From Clostridium sp. (lineage in GTDB: Bacteria; Bacillota; Clostridia; Clostridiales; Clostridiaceae), in contig DPOH01000219.1 of NCBI GenBank assembly GCA_003539755.1, positions 1-9,106 of the forward strand: DNA of 9,106 bases, in the 5' to 3' direction. The notes beneath the pieces are model-generated. The model was not told the DNA's origin and searched no databases. It saw nothing but the letters and a program-made list of their open reading frames with translations. Position numbers and translations under genes: made by a program. Position 1 is the first letter of the stretch. Each line of letters begins with the position of its first letter. This document shows positions 7,405-9,106 of this stretch, in pieces.

Positions 7405-9106
7405 TCATTTTGTGTTTATTTCTTTTACTTCATTCATTTTTTCCTTTGATATCTTTTGTGGTATAAACTCTGGTTTTCCAAAGTAATATCCTTGTAGTAA
7501 ATCAATCTTCAATTCTATAAGCTTTTCTAATTCTTCTCTATTTTCAACACCTTCTGCAATTACTTTTATATTTCTTTGCTTAGCATATGAAATAAGATTT
7601 TTACATATTTGCTGCCTATTTAAATCTGTATTTATTCCTCTTACAATTTCCATATCAATCTTCACATAATCTGGTGTCATTCCTAGGAGTACAGCTTCAT
7701 TATTGTATCCTGATCCAAAATCATCAATAGCTACCTGACTATTCCACTTTGAAATAATCTTTATTTTTTCAGAAGTTCCATGACTATTAGACTGCTCATT
7801 CTCAAGTATTTCTACTACAATATTATCCAAATAACTTTTGTATAATTTTTCAAATTTCTCTAAATCACCATTTACTAGTACATAATTAGGAATAGAATTA
7901 ATGAATAACTTTTTACTACCAAAATAATCTTTATTCTTCACATAGCATTCCATAGCCTTAAAGAATGTAAGCTTCTCAATCTCATATAATCTAGATTCTG
8001 CTGTAGCAAGTTTAATTATATGAAGTGGATTTTTTAAAGTTTCAAGTTCAGACCTCATCAGTGCTTCATATGCAAATATTTCTCCAGTATGCGCATCTAT
8101 TATTGGTTGAAATGCATATCTCACAAGTTCTTCATCAAGCAATTTATTCAGTTCTTCCTGACTGCTTAATAAAAAATAATCTTTTTCATATTGATTTCTA
8201 TCAAATTCCACTACACTTCCTTTGACAGTTTTTTTAGCTTTATACATTGAGAAATCAGCAAACCTAGATAATTCTTCATAAGTAACTGCATCTTTGGGGT
8301 ACCATGCAACACCTGCTGATATCCTAATCTTTAATGATCTGTCATTTGGAAGACTAATACTTGTTTTTTCAATATTATCATGAGTCTCCTTAATAATTCT
8401 TCTTATATTTTCTTCATTATGACATCCATATAAGAATACAAGGAATTCATCTCCAGACCTTCTCGATACCATTCCTCCATACTCTTCAAATATCTTAAGT
8501 ATAGTAGCTGTTTTCTTAATATATGCATCACCATAATCATGTCCATATGTATCATTGACATACTTTAAATTATCCAAATCCCACATCATAAGCACACCTA
8601 TTTCAAAATTTTTCTCATCAAGCTTTTGCACAACTCTTTTATAAAAAGCACGCCTATTTAAAATATTAGTCAATGTATCATAATCTCTTTCATATTCTAT
8701 TCTATGTTTATCTTTTATTTCTTGGGTTACATTCATTAATATTCCAAACTTTTTTGTCTTTTCTTCATAAACCTTTAATTTAACCCACATCTTTTCCCCA
8801 TTAGATTTGTTTATGATATATATATCTTTCATTTCTGGTTCTGGATTTTGAGTTATTTCAAGCATTACTTCTTCAAAAAAACTTTTATAAAAGTATATTA
8901 CATCTTCAGAAAACGTTTCCACTCCCATGATCTTAAAAAAAGCTTTAGTACAACATACTAAGTTTTCATTCTTTCTATATTCAAATGCTCCAATTGATAT
9001 ATTTAGAAACTTTATTATCTGACCAAATCTTGAAGATGAATCAGTTAATCTTTCATTGAGATTTTCTATTTCTTCTGCAAGCCTATCTATCTCTTCTATA
9101 TTAGTC
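7405..9106 (-). CDS. PAS-GGDEF-EAL cyclic-di-GMP enzyme, 5' end outside the window
   Basis: The gene runs off the right edge. An ATG at 8928 is internal: the same frame continues open for 59 more codons to the edge, so 566 residues are visible. Numbering from the edge, residues 1-22 are a heptad-like coiled coil (EEIDRLAEEIENLNERL). About 25-130 resembles a PAS sensor domain ending in GILMNVTQEIKDK. About 140-300 is a GGDEF (diguanylate cyclase) domain with DLDNLK and NDTYGH (metal and guanine contacts at D176, N184 and D185), but its signature reads SGDEF (217-221). The product-inhibition RxxD site is absent. About 320-555 is an EAL (c-di-GMP phosphodiesterase) domain with expected catalytic residues: EAL at 347-349, N403, E432, DD at 461-462, K482, E518 and Q538. 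It therefore probably degrades c-di-GMP, with the GGDEF part cyclising GTP or acting as a regulatory module. The coiled coil suggests that an upstream sensor, perhaps a membrane one, lies outside the window. Confidence 0.95.
   Translation of the reverse strand, partial: TNIEEIDRLAEEIENLNERLTDSSSRFGQIIKFLNISIGAFEYRKNENLVCCTKAFFKIMGVETFSEDVIYFYKSFFEEVMLEITQNPEPEMKDIYIINKSNGEKMWVKLKVYEEKTKKFGILMNVTQEIKDKHRIEYERDYDTLTNILNRRAFYKRVVQKLDEKNFEIGVLMMWDLDNLKYVNDTYGHDYGDAYIKKTATILKIFEEYGGMVSRRSGDEFLVFLYGCHNEENIRRIIKETHDNIEKTSISLPNDRSLKIRISAGVAWYPKDAVTYEELSRFADFSMYKAKKTVKGSVVEFDRNQYEKDYFLLSSQEELNKLLDEELVRYAFQPIIDAHTGEIFAYEALMRSELETLKNPLHIIKLATAESRLYEIEKLTFFKAMECYVKNKDYFGSKKLFINSIPNYVLVNGDLEKFEKLYKSYLDNIVVEILENEQSNSHGTSEKIKIISKWNSQVAIDDFGSGYNNEAVLLGMTPDYVKIDMEIVRGINTDLNRQQICKNLISYAKQRNIKVIAEGVENREELEKLIELKIDLLQGYYFGKPEFIPQKISKEKMNEVKEINTK

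Noticed and set aside
8025..8225. Plus-strand open frame inside the GGDEF-EAL gene
   Set aside because: It is antisense to the linker and early EAL domain, and the minus-strand coding assignment is secure.

Overview
The window looks like chromosomal DNA of a low-GC Firmicute, most likely a Clostridium or a close relative. The evidence is the very AT-rich intergenic DNA, heavy use of A/T-ending codons, strong AGGAGG-type ribosome binding sites, and a T-box riboswitch controlling a valyl-tRNA synthetase. No species is claimed. Every convincing gene lies on the minus strand, so transcription runs from right to left.

In transcription order, the right end (7405-9106) holds the 3' part of a cyclic-di-GMP signalling gene. 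It reads coiled coil - PAS - GGDEF - EAL, and the reading frame stays open to the window edge, so the true start is outside. Next comes a valS promoter (about 7354-7382), then a T-box leader (about 7030-7347) with a readable GTA (Val) specifier, a T-box element ending in UGGU and a leader terminator. The complete valS gene (4366-7008) follows and ends at a strong intrinsic terminator (4270-4327). After a short gap with weak promoter candidates comes a two-gene operon of full-size ABC exporter half-transporters (2206-4143 and 294-2213). The two reading frames overlap by 8 bases. The left 293 bases have no convincing gene but contain a large stem-loop (210-258) and two neighbouring palindromes.

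The units look functionally separate: second-messenger turnover, tRNA charging controlled by uncharged tRNA-Val, and export of an unknown substrate by a probable heterodimer. I see no mobile element, CRISPR array, tRNA, rRNA or obvious new system. The main refinements to a plain gene call are the open 5' end and PAS region of the c-di-GMP gene, the corrected ABC gene starts, the intact ATPase motifs in both ABC subunits, and the stem-loop whose direction of use is unclear.
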